NCBI GenBank assembly: GCA_010024525.1
Contig: RGGS01000015.1
Coordinates: 1 to 12,689 of the forward strand
Origin: Verrucomicrobiota bacterium
GTDB taxonomy: Bacteria; Verrucomicrobiota; Verrucomicrobiia; Methylacidiphilales; Verrucolacustridaceae
Length of the DNA stretch: 12,689 bases
Reading direction: 5' to 3'
Shown in pieces: positions 1-7,273 of this stretch (position 1 is its first letter; the number at the start of each line of letters is the position of its first letter). Both the position numbers and the translations under genes were made by a program. Under the pieces are notes generated by a model that saw only the letters and a program-made list of their open reading frames with translations, searched no databases and was not told the origin of the DNA.

Positions 1-1043
1 TGCCACCGATCGCTGGCTGCCACCAGCCCCAACCCGGCTGGCTCGCTGCCAAGTTGCTCTTCCGCCTCTTCCAAAGCCATCGCCTCCAATTCCTGACGCT
101 TGCGGTTTTGCAAGTCCAACTCACGGGCCAACCGGGAGGTTTCGGTTGGATCGTGACTCAGCAAAAGATCCAAACCAGCCGTCGCCTCCCCTACCCGGCC
201 ACCCGCATTGATTCTTGGACCCAGCTGGAATCCCAAAGTGAAGGGTGTGGGTGCCCTGGTGCCCGTACCACTGACCTCCATCAATCGCCTCAACCCCGGG
301 TGCGTGGTCTGCGCCATCCTCTTCAACCCTTCCCGCACAAAGATTCGATTATCTCCCTGCAGCGGCACCAAATCAGCCACGGTCGCCAAGGCGACCAAAT
401 CAAGCACACTTCGCAGATCAAACCGCTCGCGGCCCCCGTCCTTTCGCAGGTAGGCATGACATAGCTTAAAAACGAGACCTGCAGTGCAGAGATGATGGTG
501 TGCATCGGCTTGTTGCGGGTTCACCAGAGCATCCGCATTTGCGATATCTCCCAACTGGTGATGATCCACAATCAGAACATCCATCCCCAGCTGCTTGATT
601 CGATCCACCTCCTCGCGACTGTTGGTTCCGCAGTCCAAGGCAATAAAGAGCCCGGGTTTAGGCCCGGACGCCAGGGCCCTCTCCAATCCCGCCAAGGTCA
701 GGCCATATCCCTCCGTCTTTCGATCTGGTATAAAGTGACTTACTGTCTCCAATCCCAACGCACCCAAAAAGAGCCTAAGAACACTGGCACTAACAATTCC
801 GTCCACATCGTAGTCGGAATAAATCAACATGCGGCTCCTGGCCCGGACATGGGTTTGTAGAAGGGTTATGCCTGCTTCCATACCGGCAATCTCCTCGGGG
901 ACAGATAAATGAGCCAATTTGGGTCGAAGAAAGTGCTCCCGGACAGGCCCTTCGCCCAAACCCCGGCGCTGCAAAAGTTGGGAAATCACGTCCCCCGGAA
1001 GGTTTCCCGAGGCGGCCTGACAAGGGTTTCCAGTCCAGCGCAT
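1..1043 (-). CDS. recJ: Single-stranded-DNA-specific exonuclease RecJ (3' end cut by window)
   Basis: RecJ is a cytoplasmic 5'-to-3' single-strand DNA exonuclease of the DHH phosphoesterase family that acts in recombination and repair. The visible 347 residues hold the whole N-terminal catalytic part in order: motif I SDYDVDG (residues 76-82), LDCG (136-139), the family-naming DHH at 160-162, a DLVAL-TVADLVPL segment near 215-228 and GPRINAGGR at 275-283. These supply the expected metal-binding Asp and His residues. The C-terminal OB-fold and DHHA1 part lies beyond base 1; family members are usually about 560-600 residues. The start is ATG at 1043. An in-frame stop lies upstream with only a CTG between, and the N-terminus MRW fits the family, but no well-spaced Shine-Dalgarno sequence is seen. 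The gene follows secDF on the same strand after 65 bases, and a secDF-recJ neighbourhood is also known in Bacillus. Confidence 0.95.
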   Translation of the reverse strand, partial: MRWTGNPCQAASGNLPGDVISQLLQRRGLGEGPVREHFLRPKLAHLSVPEEIAGMEAGITLLQTHVRARSRMLIYSDYDVDGIVSASVLRLFLGALGLETVSHFIPDRKTEGYGLTLAGLERALASGPKPGLFIALDCGTNSREEVDRIKQLGMDVLIVDHHQLGDIANADALVNPQQADAHHHLCTAGLVFKLCHAYLRKDGGRERFDLRSVLDLVALATVADLVPLQGDNRIFVREGLKRMAQTTHPGLRRLMEVSGTGTRAPTPFTLGFQLGPRINAGGRVGEATAGLDLLLSHDPTETSRLARELDLQNRKRQELEAMALEEAEEQLGSEPAGLGLVAASDRW

Positions 1044-1108
1044 GTCTATGGGATAACGCTTCCCCAGCCCTCCGCAAGACTTCGCTCAATCCAAGTCAAC
1101 TAGGCGGT

Positions 1109-3385
1109 TTATTTTCCCCGATTCCCCGCCAAAAGCGCGATGGGACTCGCAATGAAGATTGAGGAATAAGTGCCCACCACGATTCCAATCAGCAGAATCA
1201 GGGCAAAGTCATTAATGACCCGTCCACCAAAAAGGAAAAGCACCAGGACCGCCAGGAACGTGGTTCCTGAAGTCAATAAGGTGCGGCTCAAGGTCTGGTT
1301 GATCGCCAGATTCATGGAGGATTCCCGGTTCCCATGGAGACCGCCACGGAAGGTTTCACGGATGCGATCAAAGATCACGATGGTGTCATTGATGGAATAC
1401 CCGGCGACCGCCAGAATGGCCCCCACCATGGGCAGGGAGAGCTCCCGACCCAGAAGGACAAAGATTCCCAGGCTGATGAAAACGTCGTGCACCAGGGCCA
1501 CGATGGCACCCAAAGCAAACGAGGACTCAAAACGCCAAGTGGTGTAAAAAAAGATTGCGATCACCCCAAGCACCAAAGCGATCAATGCTTTCCTCTGTAG
1601 TTCGGCACCAACCACCCCTGCCACCTTATCCAACTGCAATTGCTGGAAGCCCGCCTGTGGAAAATCCTGAGCCAGTTTTTGACCTGCTTTTTCCCCGTTC
1701 CCAAAGGATGTCCGCAAAGAGAGAACCTCCTCGCCGCCCACGGGGCTACGTTGATACTGGGCCACCTCCGCCAGGCTCCCTAACGAGGCACGGATCTGCC
1801 CGTCGTCGATCTTTTGGTTGAACTTAAAAGTCACCAAATCCCCCCCGGTGAAATCCACTCCCAGCGCTTTTTCACCGCGAACTCCGGCCGCCACCATGCC
1901 GGCCACCAGCAGAAGCCCGGAAAACGCAAAGGCCGGACCTTTCCACTTCAGAAACTGAAACTTGGCGTCATTCAGGAACTGCATCATGTGCAAAGCCGGC
2001 TTTCCACCAATCTGCGAAACCCACTCGGACCCGGTGCGGCTGACAACCAAAGCAGCAAACAAACTGGAAAAAATTCCCAAACAGAGCACGGTGGCAAAAC
2101 CCTGAACCGGACCGGATCCCTGCCAAAAGAGAAGTGCGGCCGCGATAACCGTGGTCACATTCGCATCCAGAATCGAGCTGAAGGCCCTTCGGAAACCCGA
2201 ATCCACGGACTCCAGCGCCGTTCGGTGATGGGTTAACTCTTCCCGGATACGCTCAAAGACCAACACGTTGGCATCCACCCCGATGCCAATCGTCAGGATT
2301 AAGCCGGCCAATCCCGGCAGGGTCAGGGTAAAACCAAACTGGGCGAGCAACCCAAGCAACACCAGCATGTTGATCACCAATCCGAACACGGAAACCAACC
2401 CCAGCCAGCGGTAATAGATTAAAGCAAAGAGCCCGACCGCCACGATACTCACCCACCCGGCCAAGAATCCGCTCCGGACCGAACTGGCGCCCAGGCTCGG
2501 ATCCACTCCCCGTTCATCCACGATCGAGACCGGGTTTTCCAGCGGGTTCTTCAACACACTGGCCAACTCTTCCGCTTCCGTCGGTGACATGTTGCCTCCG
2601 GAGATTTCACAACTTCCGTAAATCGCGCTCCGGATTACCGGCGCGGAATACACCTCCCCATCAAGGATGATCGCCATGCGCCTTCCGATATTCTGCTCGG
2701 TCAGACGCCCGAATTTTTCCCTACCATCAGAGTTGAATTCGATAATCACCACCGCCCGACCCAATTGATCCACGCTCCGGAAAGCGTTGGCCACGCTTTT
2801 CCCGGAAATTTCCGAACGCCGCTTGACCACAATCGGGGTCTCATTGACTTTTCCGTTGGCCTGCCGATCCCGCAGCTTCAGAACCTGATAATCGACCGGA
2901 ACCTGCGGGGCGACCCCTTTGGCTTTTTCCGTGAGTCTTTCCGTTTCCGGATGCACCATGGCGAACTCAAGTTTTGCCACCCTCTCCAGTTGATGCCGAT
3001 AAGAGGTCTTATCGGCTTCACTGACTCCGGGAATCTGGACAATGATCCGTTTCTCCCCCACCGGTTGAATCACCGGTTCTGCCACCCCCACCGAATCCAC
3101 CCGTTTGCGGATGACTTCCACCGCCTGATCCAGGGAACTGCGCGTGGTGTTCCCCGCCAACTCGAGGAGGAACTGCGTTCCGCCGCGTAGGTCGAGTCCC
3201 GGCTTGATCGTGACCTTCCACTGCCCGCTCTCATCTTTCTTAAAAAGGGAGCTCAAGCAAAGAGCACTTAGGGCCAAGGTCAGGGCAATGCTGAGCTTGA
3301 TTCTCTTCCGGCTATCCCCCGCAAGAAAGTAACCGATAAAGAGGACGAAAAATGCAATACTAAGTCCGAATTGAAGGGCGATCAT
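1109..3385 (-). CDS. secDF: Fused protein translocase subunit SecDF
   Basis: This 758-residue membrane protein joins SecD and SecF in one chain. SecDF associates with SecYEG and uses the proton motive force to pull exported proteins through from the outer face. The SecD half shows KPGLDLRGGTQFLLEL at 61-76, a large extracytoplasmic P1 domain to about 300, and GVDANVLVFERIREE (369-383) in the membrane part. The SecF half starts near 480, with LGVDFTGGD (508-516) and AGYSINDTIVIFDRIRE (661-677). The two conserved acidic/Asn membrane motifs are intact. Two hydrophobic segments (about 3-22 and 31-48, separated by a basic loop) precede P1, where one is usual. The start ATG at 3385 is preceded by an AAAGGG-type ribosome site overlapping the yajC stop, 10 bases away. 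It follows yajC by 18 bases, the classic yajC-secD-secF order. Confidence 0.96.
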   Translation of the reverse strand: MIALQFGLSIAFFVLFIGYFLAGDSRKRIKLSIALTLALSALCLSSLFKKDESGQWKVTIKPGLDLRGGTQFLLELAGNTTRSSLDQAVEVIRKRVDSVGVAEPVIQPVGEKRIIVQIPGVSEADKTSYRHQLERVAKLEFAMVHPETERLTEKAKGVAPQVPVDYQVLKLRDRQANGKVNETPIVVKRRSEISGKSVANAFRSVDQLGRAVVIIEFNSDGREKFGRLTEQNIGRRMAIILDGEVYSAPVIRSAIYGSCEISGGNMSPTEAEELASVLKNPLENPVSIVDERGVDPSLGASSVRSGFLAGWVSIVAVGLFALIYYRWLGLVSVFGLVINMLVLLGLLAQFGFTLTLPGLAGLILTIGIGVDANVLVFERIREELTHHRTALESVDSGFRRAFSSILDANVTTVIAAALLFWQGSGPVQGFATVLCLGIFSSLFAALVVSRTGSEWVSQIGGKPALHMMQFLNDAKFQFLKWKGPAFAFSGLLLVAGMVAAGVRGEKALGVDFTGGDLVTFKFNQKIDDGQIRASLGSLAEVAQYQRSPVGGEEVLSLRTSFGNGEKAGQKLAQDFPQAGFQQLQLDKVAGVVGAELQRKALIALVLGVIAIFFYTTWRFESSFALGAIVALVHDVFISLGIFVLLGRELSLPMVGAILAVAGYSINDTIVIFDRIRETFRGGLHGNRESSMNLAINQTLSRTLLTSGTTFLAVLVLFLFGGRVINDFALILLIGIVVGTYSSIFIASPIALLAGNRGK

Positions 3386-3403
3386 GGGTAAAATTCCCTT
3401 TCC

Positions 3404-3757
3404 TTAAGAAACGGCTTTTTCCTCGGTCGCTTTTTCGACGCTCGTAATGCTGGAGCGCAGGACTTCGATCTTCACGTTGTCCGCCACTTTCAACACCACG
3501 ACCTGATCCTTCAGGTTGGCCACCGTTCCGCAGATTCCTCCGGCCGCCACCACCCGGTCTCCCGTTTTGACCGCGGAAATCAGCTTTTCCTGCTCTTTTT
3601 GCCTCCGCATCTGCGGGCGCAATAACACAAAGTACATCAGCGCGAACAAAACCACCAATGGAAGCAGCTGAACCCAGGCGGGCGGCGCGCTCCCATCTGC
3701 AGGAGGAGGAGCCATCATCAAAGGCCAACCGGCCATCCCAATCGCTTCAATCTTCAT
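3404..3757 (-). CDS. yajC: Sec translocon accessory protein YajC
   Basis: This is a 117-residue small inner-membrane protein that associates with SecDF in the holotranslocon. One hydrophobic segment (about residues 30-46, WVQLLPLVVLFALMYFVLL region) is followed at once by RPQMRRQKEQEK, the RPQ...K signature that closes the YajC membrane anchor. The soluble part then has KTGDRVVAAGGICGTV, also a family hallmark. The frame is open further upstream to a TTG at 3871, but that would run far into tgt. The ATG at 3757 is preferred because AGGAG lies 10 bases upstream and the resulting length suits the family. The start overlaps the end of tgt by 11 bases, and secDF follows after 18 bases, so the three are probably co-transcribed. 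A short Pro/Ala-rich stretch precedes the membrane segment. Confidence 0.95.
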   Translation of the reverse strand: MKIEAIGMAGWPLMMAPPPADGSAPPAWVQLLPLVVLFALMYFVLLRPQMRRQKEQEKLISAVKTGDRVVAAGGICGTVANLKDQVVVLKVADNVKIEVLRSSITSVEKATEEKAVS

Positions 3758-4901
3758 GTTTGTCCTGCTCCTTTTCTTTTCCGCCTCGCCGATACCTCCC
3801 GACAAACTCGCGGGACCACTCGTCCCAACGGCCTGCCAGAATGGAAGCCCGGGCCTGCCGGACTGTCTCAAGGTAGAAGTGGAGATTATGGAGGGAAATC
3901 AGCCTTAATCCCAGAAGTTCCTCCGCCTTGATTAAATGTTGGATATAGGCACGACTGAACCGCGTACAAGTATAACAGCCACAACCATTCACGATTGGCT
4001 TTTCGTCTCGAGTCCAGGTTGGCTTCCGGACCGACTCCGGTCCTGTCTCCGTGCAGGCGGTGCCGTTTCTCGCCACCCGGGTCGGCAACACGCAATCAAA
4101 CATGTCCATTCCCTTGCCAATCATTCGGACAATTTGGTCGGGATGGCCCAAGCCCATGACATATCGGGGCCGATCTGCCGGAAGAAAAGGTTCGCTGTGG
4201 TCGATGGCTGCCATCATCAGATCTTCCGGTTCCCCCACACTCACCCCACCGATCGCATACCCGTCGAATCCGATCTCCTGTAGGGCCTCCAGACTTTTCC
4301 TCCGCAAATCCGGGTAGTCCCCGCCCTGCCCGATGCCAAAAAGCAGATTCTGCGTGCCGGAATTCTGCTGCTCTTCGCGGCAAACTTTGGCCCAACGCAA
4401 GGTCCTCGCCAAACTCTCCTCCATTCTCCCCCTTTCACACGGCCAAGGCGGGCACTCGTCAAACGCCATCATGATGTCCGATCCCAAAACAATCTGCGCC
4501 TGGATGGCCTCTTTCGGCCCGAGGAAAAACTTCTTCCCATCCACATGACTGGAAAACATGACCCCCTCTTCCGAAACCTCCCGGATCCTGGCCAGACTAA
4601 AAACCTGGAATCCCCCGCTGTCTGTCAAAATGGGTCCATCCCATCGCATGAATTTGTGCAATCCCCCCATTTCCTTCATCACCTCGAGCCCCGGCCGGAC
4701 GACGAGGTGGTAGGTGTTTCCCAGAATGATCGGGGCCTTCATCTCAATCAGTTCATCCGGACTCACCCCCTTCACCGAGGCTTGCGTCCCCACCGGCATG
4801 AAGGCCGGGGTGGGGACTTCACCATGTGGGGTCTTCACCACCCCGGCCCGGGCCTTCCCGTCAGCCTTTTCCAAATGAAAAACCTCGCCTGCACTCTTCA
4901 T
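3747..4901 (-). CDS. tgt: Queuine tRNA-ribosyltransferase (tRNA-guanine transglycosylase)
   Basis: Tgt exchanges guanine-34 in the anticodon of GUN-reading tRNAs (Asp, Asn, His, Tyr) for the queuosine precursor preQ1. The 384-residue length is normal. Seen in order: ILGNTYHL (59-66), TDSGGFQVFS with the conserved active-site Asp94, FDECPPW near 147, GQGG (191-194), GGVSVGE (218-224, the bacterial preQ1-type form with Val222), DMFDCVLPTR with the inferred nucleophile Asp269, and the zinc site Cys307, Cys309, Cys312 and His338. The offset to E. coli Tgt is a constant five residues at each of these positions, as I recall them. The ATG at 4901 overlaps the stop of the upstream kinase-family gene as ATGA and has GAGGTGG seven bases before it. 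The C-terminal tail is Lys/Glu/Asp-rich and overlaps the yajC start. Confidence 0.97.
   Translation of the reverse strand: MKSAGEVFHLEKADGKARAGVVKTPHGEVPTPAFMPVGTQASVKGVSPDELIEMKAPIILGNTYHLVVRPGLEVMKEMGGLHKFMRWDGPILTDSGGFQVFSLARIREVSEEGVMFSSHVDGKKFFLGPKEAIQAQIVLGSDIMMAFDECPPWPCERGRMEESLARTLRWAKVCREEQQNSGTQNLLFGIGQGGDYPDLRRKSLEALQEIGFDGYAIGGVSVGEPEDLMMAAIDHSEPFLPADRPRYVMGLGHPDQIVRMIGKGMDMFDCVLPTRVARNGTACTETGPESVRKPTWTRDEKPIVNGCGCYTCTRFSRAYIQHLIKAEELLGLRLISLHNLHFYLETVRQARASILAGRWDEWSREFVGRYRRGGKEKEQDKHED
3768..3772 (-). promoter_or_regulatory. Ribosome binding site deciding the yajC start
   Basis: On the minus strand this reads AGGAG, inside the extended match AAAAGGAGC, and ends 10 bases before the ATG at 3757. 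It lies within the last codons of tgt. It supports the short 117-residue YajC over the longer frame opening at TTG 3871. Confidence 0.6.
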
Positions 4902-5770
4902 GGTACGACCACCTCAAGACCCTTGGGGACGACACGGAACTCCACGGGCGTCTCTCCGCAATACTCACCATCCACCTCAAGGGCTACTTTCTCCTCTGCT
5001 TGCACTTTTAGGGAGGCAACCTGCAGGTAGGTCACCTCCGGAAGCGAGTCAGGACCTCCCAGCAAAACAGCCTGCAGGTACCAAAGCAGATCTAACGGCC
5101 CGGACTTGGGAAACACGCAAACATCCAGCAATCCGTCCGCCATGTCGGCCTTGGGGAAAAATTGAAAAGGGCCGCCATAATGACGCCCGTTCCCGATCAA
5201 GACCATGGCTCCCTTAATCTCCTTTTGTCCCTCCACCTCAACCCGCAACACGGGGGCTGGGGCAACCATCAACTGCGCGGCGGTCAGAAGGTAACTCCAA
5301 GGACCCCAGGCCCGCTTGGCGTCCGGGTGTGTGCGCCGAACAGTTTCGGCATCCAAACCGACTCCTGCCAACTGGATGAATCGCCTGCCGTTGGCCATTC
5401 CCAGATCCAATCTCTTTCTTTTACCCGACCGGATGATTTCCAGCGCCTTGTCGAGGCTCGAGGGAATTCCCAACTCCAGCGCCAACACATTCATGGTGCC
5501 CACCGGCAAGACGCCGAGAGTACATTTTGCGGGATCCAACCCGTTCAACACTTCATTAACTGTTCCATCGCCCCCTGCCGCAATGATGGTGCGATAGCCT
5601 TGTTCCGCCGCCTCTTTGGCCAATACCTCCCCATGCCCCACCCGTTCGGTCAGAAAGATCTTTGCTTCTGGGACCAGTTTCACCATCTGGTCGAGGGTCC
5701 GTCGCGCCTGATCCCCCTTGGCGGCAGGGTTCAGGATGATGCATAACTTGTTTTGTGCCAAAGAAGCCAT
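4898..5770 (-). CDS. Diacylglycerol kinase catalytic-domain (DagK/YegS/LCB5-type) lipid kinase family protein
   Basis: This 290-residue cytosolic protein of the DAGK_cat superfamily transfers phosphate from ATP to a lipid hydroxyl. The substrate (diacylglycerol, sphingoid base or undecaprenol) cannot be read from sequence. Visible family motifs are ILNPAAKGD (12-20, nucleotide site), AAGGDGTVNEVLNGL (64-78), GVLPVGTMNVLALELGIP (86-103), the ADMADGLLDV stretch (208-217) and EVDGE (265-269), which together cover both lobes. No signal peptide is seen. It is first in the minus-strand operon and overlaps tgt by four bases. The start is uncertain. ATG 5770 has GAGG directly against it, too close to work as a ribosome site. 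The in-frame TTG at 5761 has that same GAGG nine bases upstream, giving a protein three residues shorter. The 5' end collides with that proposed for rsmD. Confidence 0.88.
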   Translation of the reverse strand: MASLAQNKLCIILNPAAKGDQARRTLDQMVKLVPEAKIFLTERVGHGEVLAKEAAEQGYRTIIAAGGDGTVNEVLNGLDPAKCTLGVLPVGTMNVLALELGIPSSLDKALEIIRSGKRKRLDLGMANGRRFIQLAGVGLDAETVRRTHPDAKRAWGPWSYLLTAAQLMVAPAPVLRVEVEGQKEIKGAMVLIGNGRHYGGPFQFFPKADMADGLLDVCVFPKSGPLDLLWYLQAVLLGGPDSLPEVTYLQVASLKVQAEEKVALEVDGEYCGETPVEFRVVPKGLEVVVP

Positions 5771-6378
5771 CCTCAGGTGATAGAGAAAGAAACGCCCCGT
5801 GTCATTCCCGACGGGGAAGCGGATTTCTGCGGATCACCGGCGGCATTCACTCCAGTCGTAGACTGGAAGTCCCCCCCCTTTCCGGCTTACGTCCCGCCCA
5901 AGACCGGGTACGGGCCGCTGTTTTCTCGGCTTTGGGGAATCTGGTTCCCAATGCGAGTGTGCTGGACCTTTTTGCCGGAACCGGATCGTACGGCATCGAG
6001 GCTCTTAGCCGCGGAGCGGCCTCTGCTCTGTTTATCGAACAAAATAACCGAGTCGCGGAAGCCTTGCGTAAAAATCTGGCCTCCCTGAATTACGATTCCA
6101 CGGTCCTGGAAAGTCCGGCGGAAATGTGGATTCCCCGAGGCTCCGAAGCCTCTTTCGACCTGATTTTCCTCGATCCACCCTATGATCAACCCAGCCAGGA
6201 ACTTTCCGAATGGAAAACTGTGGCAGGCCTCAACCGCCTTTTAGCACCCGGGGGTCGGGTAATTTGGGAACACTCCCGTCAATCCACCTGGAAAGCCAAA
6301 AGTCCAATGCAGGAGGTCTGGCGCCGCGAATACGGCCAAACCTGCGTCTCGTTTCTCATTCACTCCTCGGGCGCTTGA
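5755..6378 (+). CDS. rsmD: 16S rRNA (guanine-966-N2)-methyltransferase RsmD
   Basis: RsmD methylates N2 of G966 in 16S rRNA using S-adenosylmethionine. The Rossmann-fold motifs are in order: RPAQDRVRAAVFSALGN (46-62), VLDLFAGTGSYGIEALSRGA (motif I, about 69-88), FIEQN, FDLIFLDPPY (motif IV, catalytic DPPY near 142-145), LLAPGGRVIWEH and the terminal REYGQTCVSFL. The 207-residue frame opened by GTG at 5755 is about 24 residues longer than usual, and the extra N-terminus is polar and unlike the family. The family start normally reads MRI-GG, which here falls on CTG 5827 with GGGGAAG seven bases upstream, so the real start may be that CTG. No ATG exists in frame before it. It heads the plus-strand gene train, 63 bases before gap. 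A run of eight C lies at 5871-5878. Confidence 0.9.
   Translation: MPKKPSSGDRERNAPCHSRRGSGFLRITGGIHSSRRLEVPPLSGLRPAQDRVRAAVFSALGNLVPNASVLDLFAGTGSYGIEALSRGAASALFIEQNNRVAEALRKNLASLNYDSTVLESPAEMWIPRGSEASFDLIFLDPPYDQPSQELSEWKTVAGLNRLLAPGGRVIWEHSRQSTWKAKSPMQEVWRREYGQTCVSFLIHSSGA
5813..5819 (+). promoter_or_regulatory. Possible ribosome binding site for a CTG start of rsmD
   Basis: GGGGAAG lies seven bases before CTG 5827, the codon where the conserved RsmD family N-terminus begins. The GTG at 5755 lacks any comparable purine-rich site. CTG starts are rare, so this is suggestive only. Confidence 0.35.
5851..5867. repeat. Perfect short palindrome (7-base arms, 3-base loop)
   Basis: TCCAGTC-GTA-GACTGGA is a perfect inverted repeat about 80 bases upstream of the minus-strand operon start and early in rsmD, where it encodes SSRRLE. 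It could be an operator or a short mRNA hairpin near either 5' end, or simply a by-product of the codons. Nothing in the sequence decides between these. Confidence 0.35.
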
Positions 6379-6396
6379 TTTCATCCGCTTCGTTCG

Positions 6397-6426
6397 TTGA
6401 CTCGGCCCTCCCTTTTTCGCTAGGGT
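6397..6426 (+). promoter_or_regulatory. Possible sigma-70-type promoter before gap
   Basis: In the 63-base gap between rsmD and gap, TTGACT (6397-6402, five of six matches to the -35 consensus) is followed after 18 bases by TAGGGT (6421-6426, a weak -10 with three of six). Transcription would begin close to the gap ATG at 6442. The weak -10 makes this a tentative call. Confidence 0.3.
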
Positions 6427-6441
6427 TTTCGACTTAAATCT

Positions 6442-7267
6442 ATGGCTACCAAACACAAAATCGCAATCAATGGATTCGGACGGATTGGCAGACTGGTTTT
6501 CCGGGCTCTCTGCCAGCAAGGGCTTCTCGGAACCAAATTTGAGGTGGTCGCCATCAATGATTACGGAGGCGGATAAAGCCAAGGGGCACATCACGGCCGG
6601 CTGCAAAAAAGTGATCATCTCTGCTCCGGCCAAAGGCGAGGACATCACCGTGGTCATGGGGGTGAATCACACCAAGTACGACGGGGCCAAACATCACATT
6701 ATTTCCAATGCCTCCTGCACCACGAACTGTCTGGCCCCCGTGGTTCACGTCTTGCTGAAGGAAGGTTTCGGCATCGAAGAGGGTCTGATGACCACGGTCC
6801 ACAGTTACACCGCCACCCAAAAAACCGTCGATGGCCCTTCCCGCAAGGATTGGAAGGGGGGCCGCTCCGCCGCCATCAACATCATCCCCTCCACCACCGG
6901 AGCCGCCAAGGCCGTCGGGCTGGTTTGCCCCGAAGTGCAGGGAAAACTCACCGGCATGGCCTTCCGCGTCCCGACTCCCACGGTTAGCGTGGTCGACCTC
7001 ACCGTCCGCACCACCAAGGATACCTCCTACGAGGAAATCTGCCGGGCCATGAAAAAAGCCTCGGAAACTTACCTCAAGGGAATCATGGACTATACCTCGG
7101 ACGAAGTCGTCTCCTCCGACTTCATCCACTGTCAGGCCTCCAGTATTTTTGACGCCGGATCAGGCATCGGCCTGAACAAGCGCTTCTTCAAGCTGGTCAG
7201 TTGGTACGACAACGAGTGGGGCTACAGCAACCGCTGCGTCGACCTCCTCCGCCACATCGCAGGCTGA
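6442..7267 (+). pseudogene. gap: Glyceraldehyde-3-phosphate dehydrogenase, broken by an internal out-of-frame deletion
   Basis: GAPDH oxidises glyceraldehyde-3-phosphate to 1,3-bisphosphoglycerate with NAD. The N-terminal 40 residues are typical: IAINGFGRIGRLVFRAL and VVAIND, the NAD-binding start. After AIND the frame runs into TAA at 6574-6576. From ACG 6563, in the next frame, the rest of the protein resumes with TEADKAKGH and stays open to TGA at 7265-7267. That part carries VIISAPAKGED, SNASCTTNCLAP (catalytic Cys codon at 6716), HSYTATQ, PSTTGAAKAVG and SWYDNEWGYSNR. The pieces total about 274 residues against the usual 335 or so. Thus roughly 60-70 residues (about 200 bases) are absent at 6560-6563, including the KYDS and ESTG segments, and the frame is shifted. 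No functional GAPDH can be made as written. Whether the cell or the assembly lost them cannot be told here. pgk follows six bases later. Confidence 0.9.
6541..6559 (+). promoter_or_regulatory. Internal ribosome-site-like sequence and ATG inside broken gap
   Basis: GAGGTGG at 6541-6547 lies nine bases before ATG 6557, which is in the frame of the C-terminal GAPDH part. This ATG overlaps the frame of the truncated N-terminal part, which stops at 6576. A fragment of about 236 residues holding the catalytic domain could be translated from here. The same purine stretch simply encodes EVV of GAPDH, so it may be accidental. Confidence 0.3.
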
Positions 7268-7273
7268 TCTTAC

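Noticed and set aside
54..1089. Several open frames on both strands over the first kilobase (for example 54-464 and 492-860 plus, 790-1089 minus)
   Set aside because: All are shadows of recJ, whose uninterrupted minus-strand frame carries the DHH motifs; none of the shadows resembles a protein family.
1044..1108. Terminator or promoter between secDF and recJ
   Set aside because: The 65 bases show no stable hairpin with a T run and no convincing -35/-10 pair.
6557..6576. Programmed ribosomal frameshift to join the two gap frames
   Set aside because: A frameshift could not restore the 60-70 missing residues including the KYDS and ESTG segments, and no slippery sequence is seen.
6554..7129. 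191-residue minus-strand open frame antisense to gap
   Set aside because: Its Gly/Asp/His-rich composition is the usual mirror of GC-rich GAPDH codons, and it shows no motif or ribosome site.
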